Of a stretch of 64,000 nt of DNA, positions 13,006 through 23,817 are shown piece after piece. Every line of letters begins with the position of its first letter. The first letter of the stretch is position 1. This stretch comes from Coriolopsis trogii (taxonomy: Eukaryota > Basidiomycota > Agaricomycetes > Polyporales > Polyporaceae): assembly GCA_020543525.1 (NCBI GenBank), contig JAHYIO010000006.1, positions 806,001 through 870,000 of the forward strand, given 5' to 3'. The notes below the pieces were generated by a model. That model searched no databases and was not told the origin of the DNA. It was given only the letters and a program-made list of their open reading frames with translations. A program made the translations under genes and the position numbers.

Positions 13006-15287
13006 ATGACCACTGCTGGCTCGTTCAGCGCACACCTGCTTGGTTCTCATATGAACGCCCAATCTCCTAGGGGTCCCTTTGGTCAACCACTCAACATCGC
13101 TACGCACGGACCCATGGCGTTCGCGCCGCAGATGCACGGCTCCTTCCCGAGCGCATTCGGGACTCAGCAATCGTCCGCGTCGTTCTTCACAGAGCCTTCG
13201 TTGATGGAAATGAGCCAGGAGAGCGCAAACAAGATTGCAGAAATGCAGGCGAAGCTGAATAAGAAGCTGGGGCCGGAGTACATCTCGCAGCGACCCGGTC
13301 CTGGAGGCGGAGTGAAATTGACGTATGCTGAAGGTGTGTAGAGGTCGGTGTGTGACCACGTACTGCTCACATACTTAGCGTAGGATGGAAGATTATTAAT
13401 CTTGCCAATGAAGTGTGAGAGATGTGCGACACATCTTGATAAAGACAAAGTCCTAACACGGTGCTAATCAGGTTTGGCTTCAACGGATGGAGTTCGAGTA
13501 TCGTCAGCATCACGGTCGACTTCATTGACTACAGCGAGGAGTCCAGGCGGTTTAATGTTGGTGTCACCGCGATAGTGCGGGTCACACTGAGGGACGGGGT
13601 CTTTCACGAAGACGTTGGTTATGGTCTTCTTGAGAACTCCAAGAGCAAAGGCGCTGCGTTGGACAAGGTGCGCCTCTTTCCCTTCCACTTCTCTGCAGAC
13701 TGGAACGCGCATATAGTGCAAGAAGGAAGCTGTCACAGACGCGGTGAAGCGTACCCTCCGTAACTTTGGAAACTTGCTCGGCAACTGTCTGTATGACAAG
13801 GCGTACACCCAAGAGGTGACCAAGATCAAAGTCGCTCCCGTATTTCTTCTAAGTCTGTCTTGTGGCGATATTAGTGAACTGATTTTGTGGGCTATTCTAG
13901 ATGAAGTTCGATCGTAGCGAGCTACACCGTCGCCCCGAGTATGAGGAGACCAAACCCGCGATCCCCAATTTGCCACAAGCCTCCGGATCGAACTTATCTA
14001 CCGCAAATACCTCTACGACATCATCAACTCATGCTGCCCCGTATCGTCCCATCATCAAGCCAGAGCCCGATACCCATGTGATGCCTCCTCCAGCGCATAT
14101 ACCCACCTATAGTACCACGAATACCCTACCGAATGCCACTCATACACCGAACGCCAAGAACAATAGTCCTGCGTTTCCGAACGGCCTCCAAACTCCCATC
14201 CAGACTCCTAGTGGTCCCGCGGGACCCTCGCGTGCACCCCAGGGGCCGACCAACGTGAGCGGCATGTCGGAGCACAATGCCCAGCGACATGCAGCACGCC
14301 TGAAAGCCATCCAGGATGCCCAAGACGCCCATCAGAGAGAGGAAGAGGCTGCGCGTGCTGCTGCTGCTGCGGTCGACCATTCTGAGAGTGCACGACCAGT
14401 GGCCGCCGGCCAGCCTTCGACCACGACCACGAACAGCATCGCTCGGCCTCCGCAAGTGTTACAGAGAGAAAGCCTTGACTCTGATGACTTTCACTTTCCC
14501 TCCGAGGACGACGCGTTGTACGCGAACGTCGATCTCGAAGGGTTGGACGATGGCGTCGGGCGTCCCATCGACTTTGAGGAGGGCGCAGGTTCTTCTGCCA
14601 CAGAGACGGACACTGATGGAGATGCGTCCGGACATCCGCCTGCTGCGCCCGCCGGTCGCTCTGGGCAACCTTCTAACATGCTGTCGGAGCGACCGCATGT
14701 ACAACAGAGGCAGCAGCAGGCCCCTCAGACAGGGAGGAGTGCGGCATCCACGAGTGCGTCGACTAGCTCCTCCCGAGCGCAGGCGCCCCATCAAAATCAG
14801 AACGCGCCACTATCCGGTATGCGCTCCGCCACGCCTTCGTCTATCTCTGAGCGACCCCGCACACCGTCCATGGGCGGAGGTTTCAACTTCCCGGTACGTC
14901 TCTAGTCTGCTTGATTCGCCGCGCCGTCCCGTAGCTTACGTGAGAGGCAACCGCTTCAGTCCAATGCGGCCTCTGGGAGTCGGCAGGCCACCGGCCAAGC
15001 GCAGCCACAGGTGCAGTCGCGGAGCACCAGTGCTAGTCTGAAGCGCACTGCCGATATCATGCAGTATGTACTCTTTTGTGGACTTTGGTGTATGACGGCT
15101 CACTTGCTGTTGTAGGGGCATTTCCGCCGCTCAGACGCGGAGACCACAACAAGGCATGGGGCTGCACCAGCCACCGCTCGCAGGAGGAGGTGGTCAGGCT
15201 GTTCAGGGTGGAGGCATGCGTCGGGAGCCCCTCGCCGCGTTGGAAGTTGGTGACGGCGGGGATGTGAAGCGCATTCGGCGCACCTAA
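13006..15287 (+). CDS. RAD52: RAD52, recombination mediator (646 aa, 7 exons)
   Basis: Exons 13006-13333, 13384-13414, 13472-13667, 13723-13839, 13901-14893, 14960-15063 and 15116-15287 close in frame to 646 aa. Residues about 70-224 are the conserved Rad52 N-terminal ring and ssDNA-binding domain: [87 protein letters not shown]. The protein loads Rad51 onto RPA-coated ssDNA and anneals complementary strands in nuclear homologous recombination. The remaining 420 residues are low complexity (Ser/Pro/Gln) with an acidic patch ([20 protein letters not shown]) where fungal Rad52 proteins bind RPA and Rad51. The protein ends [12 protein letters not shown], a basic tail. The start was chosen at [12 protein letters not shown]; an internal Met just before the domain is possible. 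Family identity is very secure. Confidence 0.97.
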
Positions 15288-15792
15288 AGCTTCGTCCAGT
15301 CCCTCCGATTCCGTGGAAGGCAACTCCGGGACTTGCGTATCCCCAACAACGCGATGGTCCAGTTGGCTTTCTGAGGCAGCTTTGGATTTGGACTGTTCGT
15401 TCCCTTTGCATTCTTCTTGGTCCGAGAGGTTGCATAGCATGTTCTCGCTTGTGATCGCTGTAGTTCGCATAGCATATCGAATCTGCAAATCGTACTGTAG
15501 CTATAGTTTAGGTAAGTTACATCATCGTCTAGGTTTCTCATGTACTGTATGTTAGCTAGCAATCAACTCGGAGCGTTCCATGAACACTAACGTGAGTGCG
15601 GTGCACTTTGGATGCAATCGAGAGGCAACTTGAACTCAGCGCGCGTACAGAATGTCACGTGAAGCACAGACTGAGCTGGTCGAGTCGGACTCGGATGCGG
15701 GCATCCTCCTCATCAACTTCTCCGTGCCTTCTCCGCTGCCCCCGCGAGAAGTGAGTCACGTGCATATTGGTAGCGTGCCAATAAATGCTGGT
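15288..15792. other. Convergent intergenic spacer
   Basis: Lies between the 3' ends of RAD52 and the next membrane-protein gene. A short + reading frame starting near 15652 (MSREAQTELVESDSD) ends at a GTGAGT-like site. I could not connect it to another exon, so I do not call it. Confidence 0.5.
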
Positions 15793-17342
15793 TCATGAAG
15801 GGTATAACTGATACATAGGGGGCAACGTTGCAGCTACACTCCCCACTTCCTCGTCCGGACTATCGCGACTCGGCGGCGGTCCTCCAGCCAGTCGAACTCC
15901 TCCATCCGTCGATCTTCGTCCAACAGGCCGCGGACTCAATGGCGTTACTCCGTCTGGCCTGAGGGAAGGGACCCGGGCATGTCTCTCAAGATCCCAAGGA
16001 CTTGACGGCTCTGGATCGTGACTGATACGACTACCAAGTGGACGTTCCGTTCCTGGGATCGTGGACTCCTTCTCTCTCCTCTCTATCCCTCTTGACTCTG
16101 AGCGCCGACTGGATGTATACGTGTTTGAAGATTCGTGGTCGCTCTCTCTCCCGTGCGAGTGGACCGGTGGGACAGGTTCAGATTCGGCTGAGGTCGATAT
16201 CGAAGAGACGGGATCGTTATGGCTGCTGTGGGCTCCCTGCCCCATGATATAGTTTGCCTCTTTGGAAGGAGAACTTGGTGGCTCTTCTGCGGCTTGAAAA
16301 TGGTGAGTAACGTATGGGTTTGGCAACGAAGTATGACCCGACTCACCAAAGGGGTCGATCATATTTGCTTCCATCCTCCTCCTCCGTCTACGCCACCACC
16401 ATGCAGCCGCCGCCACAGCAACCAGAAGAATTACGCCAGCAATCGCGACTCCCACAATTGCCCCCGGCGACGTCGTCGGGGAGCCTGGTGCTTTGCCTAA
16501 TGACTTTGGAGAGTCTCCCGAGCTTGTTGCGCTGGGCGGCCAAGTCACAGCAGTGGAAGGCGATCGGTCTATGGTGGTCCCATCGTTTGTCTGTGGAGGA
16601 GAGCTGTTTGATGAACTCGGGGCAAGGGGTATATTGGAGCCTTCAGAGGTACGTCCACTACTAGTCGTCATCGTGGTCTTCGTGGGAGGTGGTTGCTGGG
16701 TCGAGGACAACGCAATGCTCGTCGATCCTTGCCCGTCATTGCTTTGAGGCGACGCGGAAAGTGACAGACCAAAAGAGGTCTGCTGGATCATAGTCGTCGA
16801 TGAGGGGTCAACTGCGACTCGGATGCAGTCCAACCAGAACTGGTTTCCGAGGTTCGTGACCACGAGGGTGTGCTCCCCGTTTGGTATATCTCCAGACAGG
16901 AAGAACGGCCGACGGTACAGCCATTGCGTATACGTCCCCGCAGGGGAAAACTGTGTCGGGGTTCCGCCGTCGAGGGTGTACTCTGACCTGATGTCAAACG
17001 TGCCAGGGCCGAACGCTCCATACACCGCCACTGCGAGTCCTGCACCATGATAGGCGGGCGGATGCTTGAAGCTCAATGCCGCAGATATGGTTGTTAATGG
17101 GCGGATGACTCACCTGTAAACGTCAAGGTGGCCGACGACCCAGACGTATTGGAGAACGTGAGCGTTCCTCCAAAATTGAGCATCTGGGGGTCGTTGCCCG
17201 TGTTGGGGATCCACTCTCCGTGGTACTGTATGCGTGGATCCGCGTCGTCGATCGTCTCGAGGGTTCCCCCCTGGCATACCGTGACAGAGGACAGTAATCT
17301 GCCGAGTGCGATGAGCAGAGGGAACGCAGAAAAGGAGGGCAT
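15793..17342 (-). CDS. Single-pass type I membrane protein with a beta-rich ectodomain (491 aa)
   Basis: Two exons, 17342-17114 and 17039-15793, close in frame to 491 aa. The N-terminus is a signal peptide (MPSFSAFPLLIALGRLLSSV). The ectodomain (about residues 25-170) is rich in short beta-like segments: IQYHGEWIPNTG, GGTLTFSNTSGSSATLTF, VAVYGAFGPGTFDI, YTLDGGTPTQFSP, GEHTLVVTNLGNQFWLD. This is a jelly-roll-like pattern common in Agaricomycete membrane proteins, with possible carbohydrate binding (inference). A Ser/Thr/Pro-rich stalk follows, then one helix (IVGVAIAGVILLVAVAAAA) and WWWRRRRRR as the stop-transfer signal. The cytosolic tail is long, Ser/Pro/Glu-rich and without a domain. Surface location with the N-terminus outside is expected. 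Ligand and function are unknown. Confidence 0.82.
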
Positions 17343-17779
17343 GGTGACGGGGGCTCTAAAGGAGACAGTTTCGGTTGATCTGTGCCAGCTCGGGGACCAC
17401 TGGCTGCAAGTTGCAGGCAATCCGTGGATCCCGACGGCGCAGTGGGAACGAGAAGGCGGGAGACGCAAGATCATCATTTCGTCTTGAAGAGCTGCATGCT
17501 CGATTGCAGACATAGCGCCTTCGTCCCACCCTTTGAGCTTCGAGCTTCTCCATCTGCCAACGGGGATACTATACATGTCACACTGTTTCGATGTTGTCGA
17601 GTGGTCCTCATCACAGGGCCTTGGCTTCATGCTCTATTTTCCGTCTCCTGATATATATACTTTGTCCCGTTCTGCGTACTATCTCTCCCTTTCCGATGTT
17701 TGCGTAACTAGTCGTCAACAGAAATTCAAGTCTGGCGTTCCCTTATCATCTCAATCATGAGGATATCCCGTGCCTGAAG
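17343..17779. other. Promoter side of the membrane-protein gene
   Basis: Contains an AT-rich TATATATAT-type run at about 17650-17660. No ORF that I can support. Confidence 0.5.
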
Positions 17780-18100
17780 CTAGGGAAGCATGCGTCGACT
17801 GATGGCCTCCACGTACGCCTTGGACGTCGTGTGAGTCGCAGTGACGAATAGAAAGAACATATAGAGGTCCGCCAAGCCCGCGAGGCAGAGCACTTCGTCG
17901 AGCGTCCTGAGCTCGTCATCGCAGATGTGGAGTCGGTACGCGAGGGGGCGGCCGCTGCTGTGTTTAGAGCCTGGGGTGGGCGTGGCCGCAAGATACTTCA
18001 TTCCGCGAAGAGTGAGCGTGCGGAGAGAGGCTGCATGTTGGAGTACGTCACAGGATGTGGCATGTTCCAGGGTGGAAGTGCAGTTCGAGAGTGAGTCGAG
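17780..18100 (-). pseudogene. C-terminal fragment of an F-box/LRR-like gene
   Basis: An exon of 107 codons (stop at 17780) preceded by a clear 3' splice site at 18101 (pyrimidine tract then TTAG). It reads as the end of an Agaricomycete F-box protein: LSNCTSTLEHA, then SLRTLTLRGMKYL, HICDDELRTLDEVLCLAGL and an ending ISRRMLP. Upstream, 18101-18400 has possible short pieces but no F-box and no clear start, and the next gene's stop codon lies at 18408. It is probably a truncated or decayed copy; a very short functional gene is less likely. Three full F-box genes lie elsewhere in the window. Confidence 0.45.
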
Positions 18101-18407
18101 CTAAGTGTGAAAGTTGGAGAAGGGAGGCTGGTCTGGGTTATGTATATGGCGAGGAGATTGGATATCGGTGTATCTTCCTTGTTATCGGTTACTATGGACC
18201 GCTCACAGATAGGTGGTATGCTCGGTGTATATTGCCTTTCGGATGCGTCCGCAAATGTTGTCCGGGTCTGCAAAATAAGAACTTGCAGCCAGCAGTCTGC
18301 CAAGCGGCATGGCATAATACACGGCACATATGATAGCGATACATCTGTCGGAAGTACAGCATCGAGTATACTTACGTTTCTTAACGTTCTACAAGCCAAC
18401 AGAGAGA

Positions 18408-20546
18408 CTAGCTCCCTTCAAGAGAACGCGGCCGGCTGGAATGCACAAACGAGGGCGAATAGTCATCAGGAGCATCATGCGGGAGGTGCACTGCACCAGT
18501 GGTTGCGGTAGGCTTGGTGTTATTGACATACTCCACAGAACCTAGCGAGCTCGAGTTGACCTCACTCGACTGGAGCGAATGACGGGGGTGAGGTGCAGAC
18601 TGGGTGCTGGCAGCAGTAGCATCAGGCTGAGGGATACTAGCGAGCTCCGCTTGGGGACTGAATGAAGTCGCCCAAGGAGGCTGGTATGCGGGCGGGGAAC
18701 GCGCGGTTGAGGGCGAGGGGTAGTAAGACAAACGGGGTGCAGCGAAGCGGGGGGTGTCCTTGCTAGGCACGGGCGGCGGGGTGTTTCCTGGGGACACGAG
18801 TGTGAAGGAGGACGAGTGGGGGGTGGCTTTCAGCGTCTCGCTCGCATACGGCGATACGCCTGCGTCCAACAGGTACGCGAGAGAGAAATCACGCTCGCGG
18901 CGGGCGAGGAGCGCGGGAGGAGGGGATTCGAGGTCAAGGAATGGTGGTGGCGGCTTGCGCGTCATGTCGGGAGGGTACGCTGAGCCCTCCGAGATAAGTG
19001 ATGCTGTACGAGGTCAGTGAATGGGGATATCACAGGATAGCAGACGCGGGGCTTACTTCGCTTCGAGTCATGCTCAATGATGAAGGGAGTCAGGGCACTC
19101 GTGAACGAGGTGTCGCTGTGTGATGGGGCCCCATGTCTTAAGCCACGAGAGGCTCGTCGCCTGCCCAGGAAGAAGAATCCAGCGCATGCTGCGATGAGAA
19201 CGGCAACTCCACCCAGTACACCGCCGACGATTGCACCCGTATCCATCGCGCCGCGGACCTTGGGGTCACTCTCATTCTGAGATTGCGTGACAGGAGCGTC
19301 GGGAGATGCAACGGGAGTGCTTGATGTCTTTGCGCGAACACAAACACGCTTAGAGTAGGCTCAAGAATGGACGCGTCAGAGAAAGCCAATGCTCACAGAA
19401 GTAGTGGTGTGCCTGCCCTCCTCCCGGTCGTCGTCATTGTGATGACCGTGATGGGAACCGAAGTCAGAGTCGAAGGCGCTGAACTGTGAGGTACACTTGC
19501 TCGAGGCGGAGGAATGTCTGCCTTCACCGTGACTGGACTGCAGAACTTCCTTGACCTCGGAACTGAGGAGGCGGGAATCCGCTGTAAGCCATCTGACCAA
19601 CGTTGGGATCGCAAGAACAAGTACTGACTATACCCTGTTCCCTCGGAAAAACGTCAGTCTTGGAGCTGTGTTATGAGTTGCAGTGTACATACCATGTGCC
19701 GTTTCCGTTCCGGTGACGAGCGTCAGCCAGCCGGTCTGATACGCTGAGCGTGGCTTGACATATTGCTACGTTGGTAGAGGGCGAGACCCTGCGGGTGACT
19801 TCAGCAGCACACTCTGTCATTGAGCGCGCACGCTTCACCTGTCCCGGGCACTCTGACTGCATGAGGCTAGGTACCGTGCTTTGCTAATCGGAGACACTGA
19901 AATGCACTCAGCAAACACACGCCGTGAGCGAGACAAAAGGACGGAGTCTCACCCGAGTCAATGCCGACAGTGCTGCTATTTCCTCCAAAGTCGTACTGGC
20001 AGCTGAGCCAATCAAGGAAACAATCAGTACGGTCTCAAGAGCCACAGGAGCTTGGCGCGAAAAACGCACTTGAGACATAGCATACTAAGATGGAATGAAA
20101 TATCGCTGCAGCAGCATGGTGCTACGACCGTCTCTTCAGTAACGAGTCTAGATGGGCGCACAGGAGTACAAACTCACATCGAGCATCGTCACATTGGTCT
20201 CCGGGTACTTGGAGAGGGAATTGGGGGACTTGGTCTGCAAAGCCAGAGAGAGCATCACCAAACCGCCCGCGTTCATAAGCAGTAGTACTCACAATTACTA
20301 TTACAGGCCTTCCCCAGCCTTTCGTAGGTCATGCCTAATTTTCCAAGCTAGATGAGGTATGCTCGCCACAGAGTGCGCGAAACACTCACACGGAGTCTCT
20401 CCGAACATGTCAACATACCAGTCCAGCTCGTCACTGCGACACGCGGTTGTGTAATGCGAACTCGAAACGTCACCCCGTGGCCGTGCACAGGCTAGTACGG
20501 GCCAAAAGAGCAAGAAGATACTCTTGAGAATCGCGGACCTGCCCAT
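18408..20546 (-). CDS. Cys-rich single-pass membrane protein, paralogue of the gene at 37-1819
   Basis: Multi-exon gene. ATG at 20546 starts a signal peptide (MGRSAILKSIFLLFWPVLA), followed by the Cys-rich motif DELDWYVDMFGETPC. The first intron splits the Cys codon of GETPC in phase 1, exactly as in the paralogue. Further Cys-bearing exons include DQVPQFPLQVPGDQC and WLSCQYDFGGNSS (about 19960-20240). A helix (IVGGVLGGVAVLIAACAGFF, about 19170-19230) ends in LGRRRA. The last exon (from about 18965 to the stop at 18408) is a Pro/Ser-rich tail. An N-out surface protein of unknown ligand is the best reading. Internal exon borders between 19250 and 19960 are approximate. Confidence 0.65.
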
Positions 20547-21498
20547 CCCTGAATTCTCCAAAGGAGTAGATAGAAAGGGTCGACCCAGCGATAAAGAAAA
20601 CAAGTCAGAAGGAAAGTGGGAGGAGGCTGTCACCATCTAACAACCCTCGTATATATGAGACGTCGCAATGTCTGTGTTGTGGCGCAACCTAGAGCCGCAT
20701 GTCTGATCTGTCAGCCTTCGAGAGGGGATTAGTGCATCGCGGAGATATGCGTACGTACGAACAGTGCTACGGGGTCCGGAGAAGACACAACCGGGTGCAT
20801 CGCAGTGGCATCATCGAAGGGTGGCCGGACGCCTCGCCGATCTTCTCACTATTGGAGATGCAACATCTTGAATCTTGACAACGAGTCGTTGAATATGAGG
20901 GTACATGGTCGAGTTCCGTGGGTCTCGGTGGCATAGCATCTTCACTGATCAGATTTCTCTGTACTTGGTTGCAAGGTACAATACCCAGGAAATCACTGGA
21001 GAGCGTCTTTCCCCAGAACGTGGGGGGGAGCAGTCAAATTTGGGCTGTTGGACTGATATGCAGAGCCTGAAACGTCGTATGGCATGCTAAGCGTATAGCA
21101 GCCTTCGGAGCATATGAGCTAGAACTTGGACAGATGGTGAGAAGAAATGATGGTTGCGAACCATCAGTGTATTGCGTTGGGAAGAGTCACCGAGCACACC
21201 GCACCGCGTTATTGCATCCATTGCCAACAGAACAACAGACGCGCGGAGACGTTTGAGCGGTTGAGTAGCGAGCTTTGAACGCGGTCACATGATCCGCGAC
21301 GCGAATGGTCCCACCGCGCAACGCGTCGAGAGCCAAAAGTGATGAGCTGATGACGTCGCTTTACCCACTCTATGCCACGCTCGGCGGGATATATGGCGGA
21401 ACATATGACCGCAAAGTGCACGCACATCTCTGCGTTGCACTCTCATCGAGCAACAACATACGTCCATCGCAATCAACCGCAATATCAGACTAAACAAC
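20547..21498. other. Divergent promoter region (0.95 kb)
   Basis: Separates two divergent genes. It contains a TATATA element and otherwise nothing I can call; the ORFs have no features. Confidence 0.5.
20650..20656 (-). promoter_or_regulatory. TATA-like box for the membrane protein at 18408-20546
   Basis: TATATA run about 105 bp upstream of the ATG at 20546, a normal position for a fungal TATA element. Assigned by position only. Confidence 0.35.
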
Positions 21499-22094
21499 AT
21501 GTCCGACGCGGGAAAAGGCTTGCCAAAGGTCGCTAGGGGGAACAGCAAGGTGCAACCTCTAAGGAATCTTCAGCTCACCGCTCACTCACATGCGCTCAAT
21601 GGTGTGCAGCTCCTGTTCGGCGGTGTCGCAGCAGTGACAGCGGGCCTTGGTGTCTTCTGGTATGCACAGAAGGCTTCTCAATACAAGAAAGAGACAAATC
21701 CCAACCCCGGAGCGATTCCAACTTGTGTGTTCTCCCCGAACCCAGTCTCCTGGTGTATGGCGCAGTGATAGAGGATCGTAGGGGAGTACCGCTTGGTACA
21801 AGAGCAGAACCAGCCCTCGAAACCACAACAGAACCTTACACAACACTCGACGAAGACAGATGTCCCTTCAGGACACGATGAATTGCCTACGCGGGAGAAC
21901 CTAGGAGATCGCGGTACAGTAGGAGTGGCCACGACAGCAGCGCAGGTACGTCTCGGTTGGACTATCTTGCCTAGTCAATGCGTAGCCGAACCACCTCGCG
22001 CGTGTATGAATTCACTGACGTCGTCCTATAGGGGAAGGCGACTGACGACCACCACCAGTCGCCGGCCGAATCGGCACCCCAACGCGGGAAATAG
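21499..22094 (+). CDS. Small one-helix protein, C-terminus cut by an in-frame TAG (130 aa)
   Basis: Exons 21499-21549, 21610-21724, 21782-21945 and 22032-22094 close in frame to 130 aa. A short basic N-terminus (MSDAGKGLPKVARGNSK) is followed by a helix (LLFGGVAAVTAGLGVFWYA), then a charged segment and a Gln/Thr-rich hydrophilic part. It is a paralogue of the gene at 29160: the helix exon is 115 nt in both, the first two intron phases agree, and exon 3 opens with the same pattern (PTW, then EYRLVQEQ against QFRHAQQ). The TAG at 22092 lies inside what would otherwise be a 90-nt exon ending at a GT donor (22122), followed by a matching last exon at 22182-22235. Size, basic N-terminus and single helix would fit a mitochondrial inner-membrane protein, but that is inference. 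The function is unknown. Confidence 0.62.
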
Positions 22095-23817
22095 TCGGGC
22101 AAAGGGGAGATCGCGTCCAAGGTAATGTGGCTACTCACTGGATACTCCCAAAGAGCCTGTCCTCTGACACGCCCTCTGCAGAAACAAGGTGGACCGGAGT
22201 TCGATACGGAGCGCCATGGATCTGGAAAGGCGTAGGAGCTGCGGGGCTCGCACACGGACACAATCAGTGCGACATAAACACATTGAATGTATCATACTGA
22301 CCTTTTAAGTGATGCTGTATGTGAATTTGAGATTCCAAAGTTGCGAACGTCTTACGAGTGAACGAGGTGATGGAGATGCATACGGAGAGAATGAGTGTCT
22401 GAATTCTGAAGCTTTTCGGTCCGAGGTAGCGGTCAAACACGAACAAACACTCTCCCCACCTGCGCTGCGCGCTGTGTCTGGTACCAGTATTCCTGGGTTT
22501 CTGCTTCTATCCTGACCCTGTTCTGACATTCATCACTCTAGTGCCTCACTCAGCCAGCCGTGAACTCCGTAACGTCCATGAGCGCCACGCGATTGGGGAC
22601 CAGCGACAACCGCGAACTTGAGCATGGGTTGGAACAATTCTTTCGGAGGCATGTCCACGGCCTACCAGCAGACTAAGCAGTTCCCCTACATGCGCAATCA
22701 TACGGCAACGGACACGAGATCTGGAAGGGATGGTATCTGGGAGAAGAAATGGTCAGCAACGGTATGTTCATACTCTGCATTCGATAGCGCAGTTTCCGTT
22801 TGGATGCCCTCAGGACCGTTGTGTGTTTCTCGCAGCGATCTCCCATTTCAGAGGACCGATGTCACCACGGCGACCGGGACACATAGGGTACTGCGAGGGC
22901 CTGTGTCGTCCCCTTGGTCGCTCATCTGTCGAAAAGTCGACCTGATACTGCGAACTTTGCACAGTGTGTGACAGATCTGCGCCCCACGCCTCTAGGAACA
23001 GCATTTTCGGGGAAGGTGTGATTATGAGATTGCAATCGTAACGACTGGGGCTCGTTGATTGATGATGTGTCCATCGTTCGACGAGATTGTGCCCCTTGTG
23101 TCTACGGGTAATCACGTTCAAGCATGGATTCATTCGATTCTTTGCAGTCTTATCGTTCCGTAACAGCCACATCGCGTGCAAGGCCGACAGAACCCCACCG
23201 GAATGCGGGAGTGCTTCAGCTCCCCGCAGACTATATGGCTCCGGTGTTGTCGCATCGTATCGCCGGTCGGCTTAGTGCATCCATTCACTCTCGATCTTGC
23301 TGGGTATGAACATGAGGTATGCTGTCATCGTCGTTTTGAGGTGTGATACTGGAGGTGCTCGCTACATACAGCATCCCATCATTCCGTAGAAGTGAGAGGC
23401 AAGTGTCTGCCTTCGCCTTCTCTCCTCTGCCTCTTGCGTTCCGCCGCTTCAGTCGGAGATGCACTCAAGAAGGATGCCTGACCGTTCAGTGACTATACGG
23501 GATGCGCGCTCAGTGATGCCATGGTGGTCCGTTCGAATAACACTGCGCCAACATTCGCCGAATCTCAACCAGTGAGCCAGGGCCCAGTACCTGCCTGCCT
23601 AGCTCCTCTGCTTCCGTCTTTTGACGTCCGTCACAGGATCGAATCTACGCCAACGTCTCCCCGCTATGTCTCCGAAGCCTATTCCCATTCGATACAAGTC
23701 GTATGCAGCCTTCGCCGTCTCCGACGAGCGGTACAGGGATCTGCAGATCACAGACAGACACAAATCAGTGGACGCGTGTACGACTTGATTTGGCATGACG
23801 ACCCATCTTGACGCGAC
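22095..23817. other. No confident gene (1.7 kb)
   Basis: Begins with the orphan downstream exon of the preceding gene (22182-22235). An ORF at 22618-22971 (+) and others up to 23811 lack domains, and I could not link them by splicing. I cannot exclude a decayed gene around 22600-23000. Confidence 0.4.

Noticed and set aside
12631..13359. 242-codon ORF on the minus strand
   Set aside because: It lies opposite RAD52 exon 1 and its leader and has no domain. RAD52 coding on the other strand explains the open frame.
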